Shown here in pieces: positions 35,044 to 44,525 of a stretch of 64,000 nucleotides of DNA. How positions within the stretch are numbered: the stretch's first letter is position 1; each line of letters opens with the position of its first letter. The notes under the pieces were generated by a model. That model did no database searches. It worked only from the letters and a program-made list of their open reading frames with translations, and was not told the origin of the DNA. The translations under genes and the position numbers were made by a program. Source of the DNA: Amycolatopsis sacchari (lineage in GTDB: Bacteria > Actinomycetota > Actinomycetes > Mycobacteriales > Pseudonocardiaceae); NCBI RefSeq assembly GCF_900114035.1, contig NZ_FORP01000001.1:744001-808000 (forward strand). The letters run 5' to 3'.

Positions 35044-37305
35044 CTACCGCAACCCCTGCGCGTGTTCGAGCACCACGCGCCGCTCCGCCGAGGCGATCAC
35101 GCCACGGGCCGCCGCCACCGCGTCCGGGTTGACCGAGATCGACGTGATGCCCGCCCGCACCAGGTGGTCGGCGAACTCCGGCCGGTTCGACGGGGCCTGC
35201 CCGCACAGCGACGAGGTGATGCCCAGCGCCCGGGCCTTGGACACGATGCCGCCGATCGCGTCGAGCACCGCCGGATCGGCCTCGTCGAACAGCTCCGCGC
35301 ACTCGGTCGAGTCACGGTCGACGCCGAGCATCAGCTGCGTCAGGTCGTTGCTGCCGATGGACACCCCGTCGACGCCGAGCCCGACGTACTCCGGGAGCCA
35401 GTACAGCACCGAGGGCACCTCGGCCATGACCCAGCGGTGCAGCCCGCGCTGGCGCCCGAGCGGGCTCGCGTCGACCAGCCGCAGGCACTCCTCCAGCTCC
35501 CACTTGGTGCGCACGAACGGGATCATCAGATGCAGGTTCGGCGTCTGCTCACGCACGCGTGCCAGCACCTCCAGCTCCAGCGCGAAGAGGTCGGGCTGGC
35601 GGACGTAGCGGTAGCAGCCGCGGTAGCCGATCATCGGGTTGTGCTCCTCCGGCTCGTAGGCCGTTCCGCCCACGAGGCCCCGGAACTCGTTGCTGCGCAG
35701 ATCCGTCGCCCGGTAGACCACGGGCCGCGGTGCGAACGGCTCGGTGATCTTCAGCAGGTACTCGGTCATTTCGTCCACAAAGGACTGCTGCTCGCCGTGC
35801 GCGAGCAGGTCGCGCGGATGCCGTCCTCCCAACGCCTCGGTGAGCATGAACTCCGCGCGCAGCAGCCCCACCCCGTCGACTCCGGGCAGGGCCGCGGCGT
35901 GCTCGGCCTGCTCCGGCATGGCGAGGTTGACGTACATCCGGGTTGCGATGGCTTCGACGGCGGCCGAGACCTCGACCGTCACCGGCTGGGTGCGCGCTGG
36001 TGTTCGCCGGGCTCCGGCGGTGATCTCTCCTGTCCCGCCGTCGACCGTGACGAGCTGGCCGTCGGTGAGCAGTTCAGTCGCCCGCTCGGTGCCCACGACG
36101 CAGGGCACGCCGAGCTCCCTGGCGACGATCGCGGCGTGACAGGTCATGCCGCCGCCGTCGGTCACCAGCGCGGCGGCACGGCGGATCGCCGGCACCCAGT
36201 CCGGGTTGGTCATCGGGGCGACGAGGATCTCCCCGTCGCGCAGCTGCTTGCCCTGCTCGGGACTGGTCAGCACGCGCACGGCACCTCCGGCGAGACCGGG
36301 CGACGCGGCCAGGCCGCGCAGGATCGGCTCGCCAGGCGTGGACGGACCGGCCGGCAGCGTGGTGATCGGCCGGGTCTGCACCAGGAACACCGCGCCGCCG
36401 TTGTCGATCGCCCACTCCATGTCCTGGGGACAGCCGTAGTGGTCCTCGACGCGGACGGCGAGGCGCGCCAGCTCCAGGACGGTCTCGTCGCCGAGGACGC
36501 GGCGGTGCGCGGCGGGCTCGGGCAGGTCCACCCGGGCGTCCCGCCCGTCGGGCCCGCGCACGATCTTGTACTTCTTGTCGCCGATCCGGACGTCCTCGAC
36601 GTGCAGCTCGCCCTTGGCCACGACGTACGAGTCGGGTTCCACCGACCCGCTGACGAGCGTCTCGCCCTGCCCGAACACCGCTTCGACGACCAGCCGGTCC
36701 CGGTCGCCGGTGCGGGGGTCGGCGGTGAAGATCACCCCGGCGCGCTCGGCGCGCACCATCCGCTGCACCACCACGGCGATGGCGGGTTCACCGGTGAAGT
36801 CCCGCTCGGCTCGGTACGCCACGACGCGCGGCGAGAACGCCGACGCCCAGCAGTCCACGAGCCGTTCCAGCACGGCGGTTTCCCCTGTGGTGTTGGTGAA
36901 GGTCGCGTTCATCCCGGCGAACGAGGCGTCGGCGCCGTCCTCCCCGGTCGCCGAGGAGCGCACCGCGACGGGCACGTCCTCGCCGAGGCGGGCGTAGGCG
37001 GCCACGACCTCGTCCCGTGCCCCGGGTGACAGCGCCGCCCCGCGCACCATCTTCTGCATCTGCGCGCAGTTCTCGGTCAGCCGGTCGGAGTCGTCGGCGG
37101 CGGCGAGCGTCTCGGCGTGCAGGCGGGCCAGGTCCTCGCGGATCCCGCTGTACTCCATCGCGGCCCAGTACCCCTCCCGCAGCACCGTGAAGCCGGGCGG
37201 GACGGGGAACCCCGCCGAGGCGAGCTCACCCAGGTTGGCGCCTTTCCCGCCCGCGGATTCGGCGTCCACGGCGCGGAGCTCTCCCAGATCCTTGACGACG
37301 GCCAT
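35044..37305 (-). CDS. ppsA: Phosphoenolpyruvate synthase
   Basis: 753 residues. The N-terminal ATP-binding domain has [20 protein letters not shown] and [20 protein letters not shown]. The swivelling phosphohistidine domain has [20 protein letters not shown] (His of TCHAA). The C-terminal PEP-binding barrel has [24 protein letters not shown] and [19 protein letters not shown], with the catalytic cysteine in SLCGQAPS. It converts pyruvate and ATP to PEP, AMP and phosphate. CCAGGAGGAGCACG precedes the ATG. A strong DevR-type box lies 64 bases upstream, shared with the USP gene at 37475. It may supply PEP for gluconeogenesis when respiration stops. Confidence 0.93.
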   Translation of the reverse strand: MAVVKDLGELRAVDAESAGGKGANLGELASAGFPVPPGFTVLREGYWAAMEYSGIREDLARLHAETLAAADDSDRLTENCAQMQKMVRGAALSPGARDEVVAAYARLGEDVPVAVRSSATGEDGADASFAGMNATFTNTTGETAVLERLVDCWASAFSPRVVAYRAERDFTGEPAIAVVVQRMVRAERAGVIFTADPRTGDRDRLVVEAVFGQGETLVSGSVEPDSYVVAKGELHVEDVRIGDKKYKIVRGPDGRDARVDLPEPAAHRRVLGDETVLELARLAVRVEDHYGCPQDMEWAIDNGGAVFLVQTRPITTLPAGPSTPGEPILRGLAASPGLAGGAVRVLTSPEQGKQLRDGEILVAPMTNPDWVPAIRRAAALVTDGGGMTCHAAIVARELGVPCVVGTERATELLTDGQLVTVDGGTGEITAGARRTPARTQPVTVEVSAAVEAIATRMYVNLAMPEQAEHAAALPGVDGVGLLRAEFMLTEALGGRHPRDLLAHGEQQSFVDEMTEYLLKITEPFAPRPVVYRATDLRSNEFRGLVGGTAYEPEEHNPMIGYRGCYRYVRQPDLFALELEVLARVREQTPNLHLMIPFVRTKWELEECLRLVDASPLGRQRGLHRWVMAEVPSVLYWLPEYVGLGVDGVSIGSNDLTQLMLGVDRDSTECAELFDEADPAVLDAIGGIVSKARALGITSSLCGQAPSNRPEFADHLVRAGITSISVNPDAVAAARGVIASAERRVVLEHAQGLR

Positions 37306-37368
37306 CGTGCTCCTCCTGGTGTTCCGGGCGACGTTGCTGCCAGCGTCACCACGCGCGGAAGCGGGGAC

Positions 37369-37387
37369 GAGGGCCCGAAGTCCTCTG
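37369..37387. promoter_or_regulatory. DevR-type box between ppsA and USP gene
   Basis: GAGGGCCCGAAGTCCTCTG; the reverse strand reads CAGAGGACTTCGGGCCCTC, an excellent match to GGGACTTCGGGCCC. It serves two divergent starts at 37305 and 37475. Confidence 0.75.
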
Positions 37388-37474
37388 GGACGAGGCCTCC
37401 CGGCATGACCTTCGCCTCTCCCGCCCCGTGCCCGCGGCGCGCAGGCTGGTGGCGAACCGGAAAGGGAGGAAGCC

Positions 37475-37939
37475 ATGGCGCGCAAGCGAAAGATCGTCGT
37501 CGGTGTCGACGGTTCCCCGCAGAGCGAGGCCGCGCTGCGCTGGGCGGTCGGCGAGGCCGCCGCGGACCGCGGCGAGGTCCGCGCGGTGCTCGTGCGCGCA
37601 CGGGACGAACTGCTGCCCGGGACGTCGTACGCCATCCAGCCGCACGGCCGCCGACCAGTGGCCCAGGACGAGGACTACGCCGGCCTGCTCCGGGAGAGCG
37701 TGCGGAAGACGCTGCAGAACATCGAGAACCCGCCGCTCGTCGAGGACCTCGTCGCCGACGGCGACCCGGCCACCGAGCTGATCAAGGAATCCAGCGCGGC
37801 CGACCTGCTGGTCGTCGGCTCACACGGCGCCCGGATGGTCACAGAGCTGTTGCTCGGCAGCGTCGCGACGCAGTGCGTGCGCCACGCTCACTGCCCCGTG
37901 GTCGTCCTCACCGCCGAGTCCGCACAGCGACTGTCCTGA
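37475..37939 (+). CDS. Single-domain universal stress protein
   Basis: 154 residues. [21 protein letters not shown] at the start and [20 protein letters not shown] near 113-132. The signature G-x2-G-x9-G-S becomes [15 protein letters not shown], so it is intact apart from replacement of the usual second-half glycine. GGAAAGGAGGAAGCC precedes the ATG. It is followed 11 bases later by a small gene, probably in one message. Confidence 0.9.
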   Translation: MARKRKIVVGVDGSPQSEAALRWAVGEAAADRGEVRAVLVRARDELLPGTSYAIQPHGRRPVAQDEDYAGLLRESVRKTLQNIENPPLVEDLVADGDPATELIKESSAADLLVVGSHGARMVTELLLGSVATQCVRHAHCPVVVLTAESAQRLS

Positions 37940-37950
37940 AAGGACCGGCG

Positions 37951-38175
37951 ATGGCGAGCACCAGTCCGCGCATGCCCGAACCGGAACGCCGTGCGAGAGC
38001 GGTGCGGACCGTTGCGGGTCACGCGAAGGATGCCGAAGACCTGGTCGAGCTCCTGGACATGCTCGGCCTCAAGGCCACCGACGTCCACCCGCGACCCGAA
38101 CGGCCCCAGGCGCCGCGGCAGCACAACAAGCACCTGTCGATCGCCGAGCTGGGCGAGCTGCTGCAGCACATTTAG
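37951..38175 (+). CDS. Small hypothetical protein
   Basis: 74 residues, predicted largely helical: RTVAGHAKDAEDLVELLDML, then a proline-rich linker (HPRPERPQAPRQHN) and a short helix (KHLSIAELGELLQHI). No membrane segment. AAAGGACCGGCG precedes the ATG at 37951. It probably forms an operon with the upstream USP. I do not recognise the family. Confidence 0.72.
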   Translation: MASTSPRMPEPERRARAVRTVAGHAKDAEDLVELLDMLGLKATDVHPRPERPQAPRQHNKHLSIAELGELLQHI

Positions 38176-38450
38176 ACTCGGACGCGATGAGTAGCATCGA
38201 GATCAGGCCGGTCCCTCGGCCTCACGATGAGCCCGCCAAGACACGTTGTTGCTGGCAGGCGAGCTGATTGCCATCGATGGCGGGAAATGTGTGCTGCACT
38301 ACCTCCGGAGGCACCCGGTCCGCCGGGCCGCGCGCACCAAGCCGCGTGGACGGTCGCGACGTCACAGCGTTCACCGCCGTCGCGTCCCAAGTCGCCGTTG
38401 ACAGCCGGGACGGAGCGCGACAACTTCGAAGTCCCTGACCGGCGTGAGCC
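38176..38450. other. Gene-poor gap with an orphan DevR-type box
   Basis: No convincing gene on either strand. A 26-codon plus-strand frame starts at 38187 (MSSIEIRPVPRP) and stops; the same frame reopens without similarity to anything I know. CGACAACTTCGAAGTCCCTG (38418-38437) resembles a DevR box on the minus strand but lies beyond the 3' end of ackA, with no gene placed to use it. Possibly the remains of a lost gene. Confidence 0.5.
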
Positions 38451-39545
38451 TCACGCCGGCGCCGTCGCCCCCAGCAGGGCCGCCGCTTCGCGGGCCAGTT
38501 CCAGGTCCTCCCGCGCGGTCACCGCGAACAGCGTCACCGGCGCCTCCGGCGGGCTGATCACCCTGTCGCCACTGCCCGCGAGCCGCGCCGGGTCGGTCCG
38601 CAGCCCCAGCACGCCAAGACCGTCCACCAGCTCGCCGACGAGCCCGGGCTGGTGCTCGGAGACGCCGCCGGTGAACACGACCGCGTCGAGCCGGTCCAGG
38701 CTCGTCACCGCGGCTCCGATCTCGCGCCGGAGCCGGTGCAGGTAGACCGCGACCGCGGTCTCCGCCGAGTCCTCCCCCGCCGCCCGTACCGCCAGCACCT
38801 CGCGCAGGTCCCCGCTCGTTCCGGTCATCCCCGCCAGGCCCGAGCGGTGGTACAGCGTGTCCGCCAGGCTGTCGACATCCGCCTCCCCGGTCGTGAGGAC
38901 GTGCAGCAGCAGCCCGGGATCCACCGAGCCAGACCGCGTGGCCATCACCGCGCCTTCCAGCGGCGTGAAGCCCATGGAGGTGTCGACGCTGCGGCCGTTC
39001 CGGATCGCCGTCACCGACACGCCCGCGCCGAGGTGGCAGCACAGCATCTGCACGTCGGACGCCGCGAGCAGCTCGGCGCACCGGCGTGCGGAGTACTGAC
39101 ACGACAGCCCGTGGAAACCGTAGCGGCGCAACCTGTTCTGCGCCGTCCACGCGCGTGGGAGCGCGTAGCGGGACGCGGCCTCGGGGAGTCCACTGTGGAA
39201 CGCGGTGTCGAAGCAGGCGACGACCGGCAGGTCGGGTAGTGCGGCGCGGACCAGCCGGGCGATGTCCACCGACAGCGGCTGGTGCAGCGGCGCGAGGGTG
39301 CCAAGCCGCTCCAGCTGCCGCAGCAGTTCGCTGTCGACCAACGCGGGACCGGGGCGTGAGCCACCGTGCACGAACCGCACGGCGATCGCCTGCGGGCGTC
39401 CCCAGCGCTCGATCGCCTCCCGCACCGCGCGTTCGTCCGAAACCGCTTCCGCGGCGGCCCACGTCTCGGCGTGCACCGACTCGCCGTCCTCGACCAGCGA
39501 CACCTTCATGCTGGACGAACCGGGGTTCAGGGTCAGGATGCGCAT
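38451..39545 (-). CDS. ackA: Acetate kinase
   Basis: 364 residues, slightly shorter than the usual 390-405. The N-terminal phosphate loop ILTLNPGSSSMKVSLVED, catalytic region VVACFDTAFHSGLPEAASRY, RYGFHGLSCQYSARR, HLGAGVSVTAIRNGRSVDTSMGF and VVFTGGVSEHQPGLV are all present. It interconverts acetyl phosphate plus ADP with acetate plus ATP. It starts eight bases after the acyl-CoA synthetase gene, in one operon. Combined with phosphoketolase at 44592 it would turn sugar phosphates into acetate and ATP without oxygen. Confidence 0.92.
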   Translation of the reverse strand: MRILTLNPGSSSMKVSLVEDGESVHAETWAAAEAVSDERAVREAIERWGRPQAIAVRFVHGGSRPGPALVDSELLRQLERLGTLAPLHQPLSVDIARLVRAALPDLPVVACFDTAFHSGLPEAASRYALPRAWTAQNRLRRYGFHGLSCQYSARRCAELLAASDVQMLCCHLGAGVSVTAIRNGRSVDTSMGFTPLEGAVMATRSGSVDPGLLLHVLTTGEADVDSLADTLYHRSGLAGMTGTSGDLREVLAVRAAGEDSAETAVAVYLHRLRREIGAAVTSLDRLDAVVFTGGVSEHQPGLVGELVDGLGVLGLRTDPARLAGSGDRVISPPEAPVTLFAVTAREDLELAREAAALLGATAPA

Positions 39546-39553
39546 GCTTCTCC

Positions 39554-42196
39554 TCAGGTCCGCAGTCGCCGCAGGAACGGGTCGGCAGGGGTGCGCGGCT
39601 CGATCCGGATGCGCGCGTCGAGCGCGAGGCACCCATCACCGCCGGCCACGAGGGGGTTCAGATCCAGCTCCGCGACCTCCGGCAGCAGCTCCGCCAGCCG
39701 GCTGACGCGCAGCAGCACGTTCCGCACCGCGTCCCGGTCGAGCTGCCCGCCGCCGAACAGTTTCGTCGACGAGCGCAGGCCGTCGAGCAGGCGATCGGCG
39801 TCGGTCGCGGTCAGCGGTGCCAGGCGCGCCGCCCGGTCCGCGACCACGTCGGTGTCGGTCCCGCCGAGACCGAACACGACCAGCGGGCCGAACACCTCGT
39901 CCGAGTTGATCCCCACCAGGAACTCGCGCCCCCGCGCGGCCATCGGCTGCAGCACGACCCCGCGCCAGCCGGCGCCGAACTCCCGCCGCCAGGCGGCCAC
40001 GATCGTCCGCACGCGCGCCTCGTCGGACACATCGAGCGCGACACCGCCCTGGGCGCTCTTGTGCAACATCCCCTCGACGTCGGCCTTCAGCGCCACCGGC
40101 CGCGCCAGGTCGGCGAACGCCGCGACGGCCTCGTCCTCGGTCCCGGCGTAGCGGGTTTCGACGAGCGGGATGCCGAAGCAGCCCAGCACGTCCACGACCT
40201 CAGGTGGCGCGAGCCAGCGACGGCCTGCCGCGAGGTACGAACGCACCAGGGACGCCGCGCGCGAAGCGTCCACATCGGACAGCTCCGGTGCGGGCACGGC
40301 CGGTGCCGCCCGCCACCGCGCGTACCGCACGACGTGCCCGAGTGCCGCGGCGGCGTCGGCGGGATCGGTGTAGCTCGCGGTCACCGGCCCCTGCTCGTCG
40401 GCGAGCGGTTCGACGTGGGCGAGCTGCCCCAGGCGCACGGCGAGCACCGGTTTACCCGCCCGGCGGATCCGCGCGGGTACCGCGGTCATCGGATCGCCGA
40501 GTGCGGTCGGCACCGTCGCGGCGAGCACGGCGTCCACCTCCGGGTCGGCGAGCACCGCGTCCAGGCACGCGCCGAAGGTTTCGGCAGCAACGGCCGCGGT
40601 GGTGTCGATGGGATCGGCCAGGGAAGCCTGGGCCGGCAGCAGCGCACGCAGGGTGTCCGCCGTTTCCGGCCGGATCCCGGGAAGGACCAGCCCGTGCCGC
40701 ACGCAGGCGTCGGCCGCGAGCACCCCGGCACCCCCAGCGTTGCTCAGGACGGCGACCCGGTTGCCCGCCGGAAAGGACTGCCACGACAGTGCGGCGACGG
40801 TCTCGACCAGTTCGCTGATCGTGTCCACGGCGATCACCCCGGCCTGCTCGTAGAGCGCATCGCGGGTGACCGCCGGAGTCGCCGCGGCGGCCGTGTGCGA
40901 AGCGGCGGCACGCTGAGCCACCTCGGTTTCACCGGTGCGGATCGCCACCACCGGTTTGTCCCGCGCGAGCATCCGGGCGAGCCGGCTGAACTTGCGGGGG
41001 TTGCCGAACGACTCCAGGTACAGCACGGCGATCTCCGTCGCCGGGTCGCGCAGCCACCACAGCAGCAGGTCGTTGCCGCTGACGTCGTACTTGTCGCCTG
41101 TGGACACCAGGCTGGACAGCCCGAGTCCCAGCCGGCGCAGGGACTCCAGCAGCGCGATCGCGAACCCGCCCGACTGGCTCACCACGCCGACCGGGCCCGC
41201 CGGTACCGTGCCGGGCACGAACGTGGCGTTCAGCCCGGCTCCCGGGTCCGCGACCCCGACGCAGTTCGGGCCGACCAGGCGCATGCCGTAGGTGCGGGCG
41301 GCGGTGACGACGCGGTCGCCGAGCTCGGTGCCCGTCAGCCCGGCCGAGATGACGACCACGGCACGGACACCGCGTTTCCCGCACTCCTCCACCGCTTCGG
41401 GCACGGCCGCGGCGGGCACGCAGACGACCGCCAGCTCCGGGCACTCGGGCAGCTGCGGCACCGAAGGCACGCATGGCACTCCGGCGACCTCCGTGGCATG
41501 CGGGTTCACCGCGAACAGTCGCCCAGGAAAGCCGCCATCGAGCAGGTTGCTCAGCACGGCACGCCCCACCGAGCCGGTACGGCGGCTCGCCCCGACCACC
41601 ACGACGGACTCCGGCCGCAGGACCGACTGCAGGCTCGCGACGTCCGCCACCCGCTCCCGCTCGGCGAGCGCGGTCCAGTAATCCTCGCCGGGTTCCAGCA
41701 CGATGACGAACTCCCGCTCCGGACCGCCGCGGCTCATCCGGTAGGGCAAGCCCAGATCGGTGAAGACGCGGAGCATGCGGTTGTTTTCGGCCATCACCTC
41801 CCCGGTGAACCGGCGGATGCCCTGGTTCCTGGCCAGCGACGCGAGGTGCTCCAGCAGCAGCGTGCCGACACCGTGCGCCTGAGCCCGTCCGTCCACGGCG
41901 AGCGCCACTTCGGCTTCGGTGGGATCGGCCGAGACCTCGAAGTGCGCGACGCCGATGAGCCGCTCACGCCGGAACGCGCCCACGGCCGCGTGCCGGGGCC
42001 CAGCCTCTCCGGCGATCTGCGCGCACAACCGGTCCAGCCCCGAGGGCAGGCCGAAGAACCGCAGGTAGCGGTCGCGATCGCCGAGCCCCTCGTGCAGGGC
42101 CAGAACGGCGGCGGTGTCCGGAGGGTGCAGGGGCCGCACGAAAACGACCTCGCCGTCGGCCAGCACGGCACTGGTGCCCGCGGAGGTAGGAGGCAT
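39554..42196 (-). CDS. GNAT domain fused to ADP-forming acyl-CoA synthetase
   Basis: 880 residues. An N-terminal GNAT acetyltransferase domain (about 15-170: VFVRPLHPPDTAAVLALHEG, AQAHGVGTLLLEHLASLARN) is followed by a CoA-binding Rossmann domain (SVVVVGASRRTGSVGRAVLS). Next is a succinyl-CoA-synthetase-like domain with VGVVSQSGGFAIALLESL and the usual phospho-histidine region AASHTAAAA. A C-terminal ATP-grasp domain follows (VALKADVEGMLHKSAQGGVALD, ELDLNPLVAG). Such proteins make ATP from acyl-CoA, or acetylate acetyl-CoA synthetases in a cAMP- or amino-acid-controlled way (Pat family). The fused protein lies upstream of ackA, pointing to acetate/acetyl-CoA/ATP interconversion. A DevR-type box is about 60 bases upstream. 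Confidence 0.9.
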   Translation of the reverse strand: MPPTSAGTSAVLADGEVVFVRPLHPPDTAAVLALHEGLGDRDRYLRFFGLPSGLDRLCAQIAGEAGPRHAAVGAFRRERLIGVAHFEVSADPTEAEVALAVDGRAQAHGVGTLLLEHLASLARNQGIRRFTGEVMAENNRMLRVFTDLGLPYRMSRGGPEREFVIVLEPGEDYWTALAERERVADVASLQSVLRPESVVVVGASRRTGSVGRAVLSNLLDGGFPGRLFAVNPHATEVAGVPCVPSVPQLPECPELAVVCVPAAAVPEAVEECGKRGVRAVVVISAGLTGTELGDRVVTAARTYGMRLVGPNCVGVADPGAGLNATFVPGTVPAGPVGVVSQSGGFAIALLESLRRLGLGLSSLVSTGDKYDVSGNDLLLWWLRDPATEIAVLYLESFGNPRKFSRLARMLARDKPVVAIRTGETEVAQRAAASHTAAAATPAVTRDALYEQAGVIAVDTISELVETVAALSWQSFPAGNRVAVLSNAGGAGVLAADACVRHGLVLPGIRPETADTLRALLPAQASLADPIDTTAAVAAETFGACLDAVLADPEVDAVLAATVPTALGDPMTAVPARIRRAGKPVLAVRLGQLAHVEPLADEQGPVTASYTDPADAAAALGHVVRYARWRAAPAVPAPELSDVDASRAASLVRSYLAAGRRWLAPPEVVDVLGCFGIPLVETRYAGTEDEAVAAFADLARPVALKADVEGMLHKSAQGGVALDVSDEARVRTIVAAWRREFGAGWRGVVLQPMAARGREFLVGINSDEVFGPLVVFGLGGTDTDVVADRAARLAPLTATDADRLLDGLRSSTKLFGGGQLDRDAVRNVLLRVSRLAELLPEVAELDLNPLVAGGDGCLALDARIRIEPRTPADPFLRRLRT

Positions 42197-42253
42197 GCCT
42201 TCAGAGAACCGTCAACCGCCCCGGCCCCGACGCGGCCGGAGTCCCCCAATGGC

Positions 42254-42272
42254 GATGACCAAGGTCCCTCGC
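42254..42272. promoter_or_regulatory. DevR-type box upstream of the acyl-CoA synthetase-ackA operon
   Basis: The minus strand reads GCGAGGGACCTTGGTCATC, the same core (GGGACCTTGGTC) as in the boxes at 991 and 4611. A half-site GGGGGACTCC lies nearer the gene at 42238-42247. It is 58 bases before ATG 42196. Confidence 0.65.
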
Positions 42273-42363
42273 GCCGGGGTCAGGCGCCGATCACCCGGCT
42301 GCCGGATTGCACACTGATCAACCGGACCCGCACGGTGGGAGGTCGCGGCCGTGGGGAGGCGGG

Positions 42364-43194
42364 ATGAGCCAGGAAAGCTTGTTCGGACCGGGTGAAACCA
42401 TGACGGGCAAACCTGCCGGCGACCAGTGGCAGGTGCTGCGCGTCCTGATCACCGTGAAAGCGGCTCCGAACCCGTCGGCGACCTACGGTGAGACCGTGTG
42501 CGTCGCCGGCATCCGGCTCGATCTCGCCAGCCCCGGCTGGGTTCGGCTCTACCCGATCAACTTCCGCGATCTCGAGAGCGACCGTTCCTTCAGGAAGTAC
42601 GACGTGGTGAGAGTCCGCGCGCGGCCCGCACGCAACGATCCCCGCGTGGAGAGCTGGCGCCCGGACCTGCACAGCCTGCGCGTCGAGAGGCACCTGAACC
42701 CGTGGAACCCCCGTCGCCCCCACGTCGAGCCGTACCTGGGCGGGACCATGTGCGAACTCCTCGCCGCTGTCCGGTCGGCTCCGCCCGCTCGGTCGCTCGC
42801 CATCGTCCGGCCCGCGCGGATCGTGGGCCTGGACATCGAACCCCACCCGGGCTGGAACGAAGACGACCGCGCGAAGATCGACCAGTACGTGAGCCAGCTC
42901 GACCTCCTCGGCACCGAGCGCAGTGCACTGGAAGCTCCGAGACTGCGGGGCTGGTACCGCTACCGCTGCGACGCCTCCTGCCGTGGGCACCGCCAGGGCA
43001 TCCTCGACTGGGAGTTCGTCGCGTTGCAACGTCGTCTGAACCACCTCGACGACGACGCCCTCGCCCGCGAATTGCGCGCCAGGTTCCTCGGGCAGCTCTG
43101 CGCTCCCGGCCGGAACGCCGCCTTCTACGTCGGCAACCAGGCGAAGCGGCAGCACGTCTTCAGCGTGCTCGGGGTCTACTCGCCGCCCCGGTGA
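42364..43194 (+). CDS. Conserved hypothetical protein paired with DUF488
   Basis: 276 residues. No membrane segment. Landmarks: WQVLRVLITVKAAPNPS, ETVCVAGIRLDLASPGWVRL, RLYPINFRDLESDRSFRKYD, and a C-terminal CDASCRGHRQGILDWEF with a C-x3-C-x2-H arrangement that could bind zinc. GGGGAGGCGGG precedes ATG 42364; a later ATG at 42400 is also possible. It ends 19 bases inside the convergent DUF488 gene. I cannot assign a function; the cysteine/histidine cluster and basic middle hint at nucleic-acid or metal binding. Confidence 0.8.
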   Translation: MSQESLFGPGETMTGKPAGDQWQVLRVLITVKAAPNPSATYGETVCVAGIRLDLASPGWVRLYPINFRDLESDRSFRKYDVVRVRARPARNDPRVESWRPDLHSLRVERHLNPWNPRRPHVEPYLGGTMCELLAAVRSAPPARSLAIVRPARIVGLDIEPHPGWNEDDRAKIDQYVSQLDLLGTERSALEAPRLRGWYRYRCDASCRGHRQGILDWEFVALQRRLNHLDDDALARELRARFLGQLCAPGRNAAFYVGNQAKRQHVFSVLGVYSPPR

Positions 43195-43619
43195 GGATCC
43201 CGAGTCTCCCGCAACCGCTGTTCGACCAGGTTCAGCACGACGTGCCGGTGGCAGCGCTGCTCGTCGGCCTCGAAACACAGCACCGCGACCTTGGACTCCC
43301 GTGCGAGGTCGACGAGTTCGGACAGTGCCGCCTGGCTCGCGGGGTTCCGCTCGATGAGGTCGGCATAGGTGCTGCGAGCGGCCGCCAGCTCGTCCACCTT
43401 CCCGGCGAAACCCGGCCGGTTCTCCTTCGGGTTTCCCAGTGCCGGGCGGTGGAGGTACCGCACACCCGCCTCTTCGAGAGCGGCCGCCAGTGCGCGCTTG
43501 CTGAAACCGCGTTTACGGGACAGCGGCGTCAACCGCACATCCACCAGCAGCTCCGCGCCGGAGGCACGCAGATCGGCGACGAAACCGCCGACGTCGCGAC
43601 CTTCATAACCCACTCCCAT
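43176..43619 (-). CDS. DUF488 family protein
   Basis: 147 residues. IGYEGR-like start (MGVGYEGRDVGGFVADL), LLVDVRLTPLSRKRGFSKRAL, YLHRPALGNPKENRPG and CFEADEQRCHRHVVLNLV are the conserved blocks of DUF488. ATG 43619 is preferred, with GAGGTG just upstream. The family's biochemical role is unknown; the conserved C-H-R near the end suggests a metal or catalytic site. Tail-to-tail overlap with the preceding conserved gene suggests they belong together. Confidence 0.85.
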   Translation of the reverse strand: MGVGYEGRDVGGFVADLRASGAELLVDVRLTPLSRKRGFSKRALAAALEEAGVRYLHRPALGNPKENRPGFAGKVDELAAARSTYADLIERNPASQAALSELVDLARESKVAVLCFEADEQRCHRHVVLNLVEQRLRETRDPHRGGE

Positions 43620-43709
43620 CACACCTCGACGCGCTGCCACGCCCGCCACCCTTTCACAGGCGACGCCGCCCGCTGCAGGGCAGCCACCTCGCGCTACCCG
43701 CACCGGTGG

Positions 43710-44525
43710 TCAGGCCCGGGCGAGCAGTTCGCCGTGGGGTATCAGCAGCACGCCGTCGGGATGGGCGGCCCAGTCCCGCCACGCCTGCGAGATCGCCGCG
43801 AGGTCGGCCTCCGTGGCCAGGCCGCGTTCGAGCGCCATCCGCCCCACCGAGGAGTGGATCCGCTCGGCCCACATCCCGCCCCAGCTCGCGCGGTCCTCGG
43901 GGGTCGCGTAGCTCCAGATCGAAGCCGAGGGCGTGACCTCGGTGAATCCCGCCTCGTGCGCCCAGGCGAGCAGGCGCCGGCCCGCGTCGGGCTCCGCGCC
44001 GTTGCCGTGGGCGACCGCGCGGTAGAGCTCCAGCCAGGCGTCCAGCCGCTCGTCCGCGGGCCACCACGTGAAGGCGGCGTAGTCCGCGTCGCGGACCGCC
44101 ACGACCCCTCCGGGCTTGGTCACCCGCCGCATCTCGCGCAGCGCCGCCACCGGGTCGGACAGGTGCTGCAGCACCTGGTGGGCGTGGGTGACGTCGTAGG
44201 TGTCGTCGGGATCGGAGAGCCGGTAGGCGTCGTCGACGGCGAACTCGACGGCCAGCCCGCGCTCGGCGGCGCTCCGGCGAGCCTCCTGCAATGGCGCCTC
44301 GGTGATCTCGATGCCGCGCACCCGCCCCGGCGCGACGGCCTCCGCGAGGTCGAGGGTGATGCTTCCGGGCCCACAGCCCACATCGAGCAGGTCCAGTCCC
44401 GGCCGCAACAGCGGCAGCAGGTAGGCCGCCGAGCTCGCGGCCGTGCGAGCCGCATGGCTGCGCACGACGACCTCGCTGTGCCCGTGGGTGTAGATGTCCC
44501 GAGGTGCCACGATATCTCCCATCAT
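43710..44525 (-). CDS. SAM-dependent methyltransferase
   Basis: 271 residues. Class I Rossmann methyltransferase: motif I LLDVGCGPGSITLDLAEAV near 53-71, acidic loop IEITEAPLQEA, motif II-like DVTHAHQVLQHLSDPVAALR and post-motif GGVVAVRDADYAAFTWW. It resembles UbiE/methyltransferase-11 enzymes; the substrate is unknown. Two adjacent ATGs (44525 and 44522) are possible starts. Both lie inside the right arm of the mRNA hairpin formed by the inverted repeat at 44517-44552, and there is no ribosome site, so the message may be leaderless or the start hidden in a stem. Confidence 0.85.
   Translation of the reverse strand: MMGDIVAPRDIYTHGHSEVVVRSHAARTAASSAAYLLPLLRPGLDLLDVGCGPGSITLDLAEAVAPGRVRGIEITEAPLQEARRSAAERGLAVEFAVDDAYRLSDPDDTYDVTHAHQVLQHLSDPVAALREMRRVTKPGGVVAVRDADYAAFTWWPADERLDAWLELYRAVAHGNGAEPDAGRRLLAWAHEAGFTEVTPSASIWSYATPEDRASWGGMWAERIHSSVGRMALERGLATEADLAAISQAWRDWAAHPDGVLLIPHGELLARA

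Noticed and set aside
38172-38423. 83-codon minus-strand frame in the gap before ackA
   Set aside because: Starts at a rare TTG, no ribosome site, no family; the gap is better described as gene-free.
39086-42367. 1093-codon plus-strand frame opposite ackA and the acyl-CoA synthetase
   Set aside because: Arginine/proline/glycine/histidine-rich text without domains, exactly antisense to two well-supported genes; typical of the complement of GC-rich codons.
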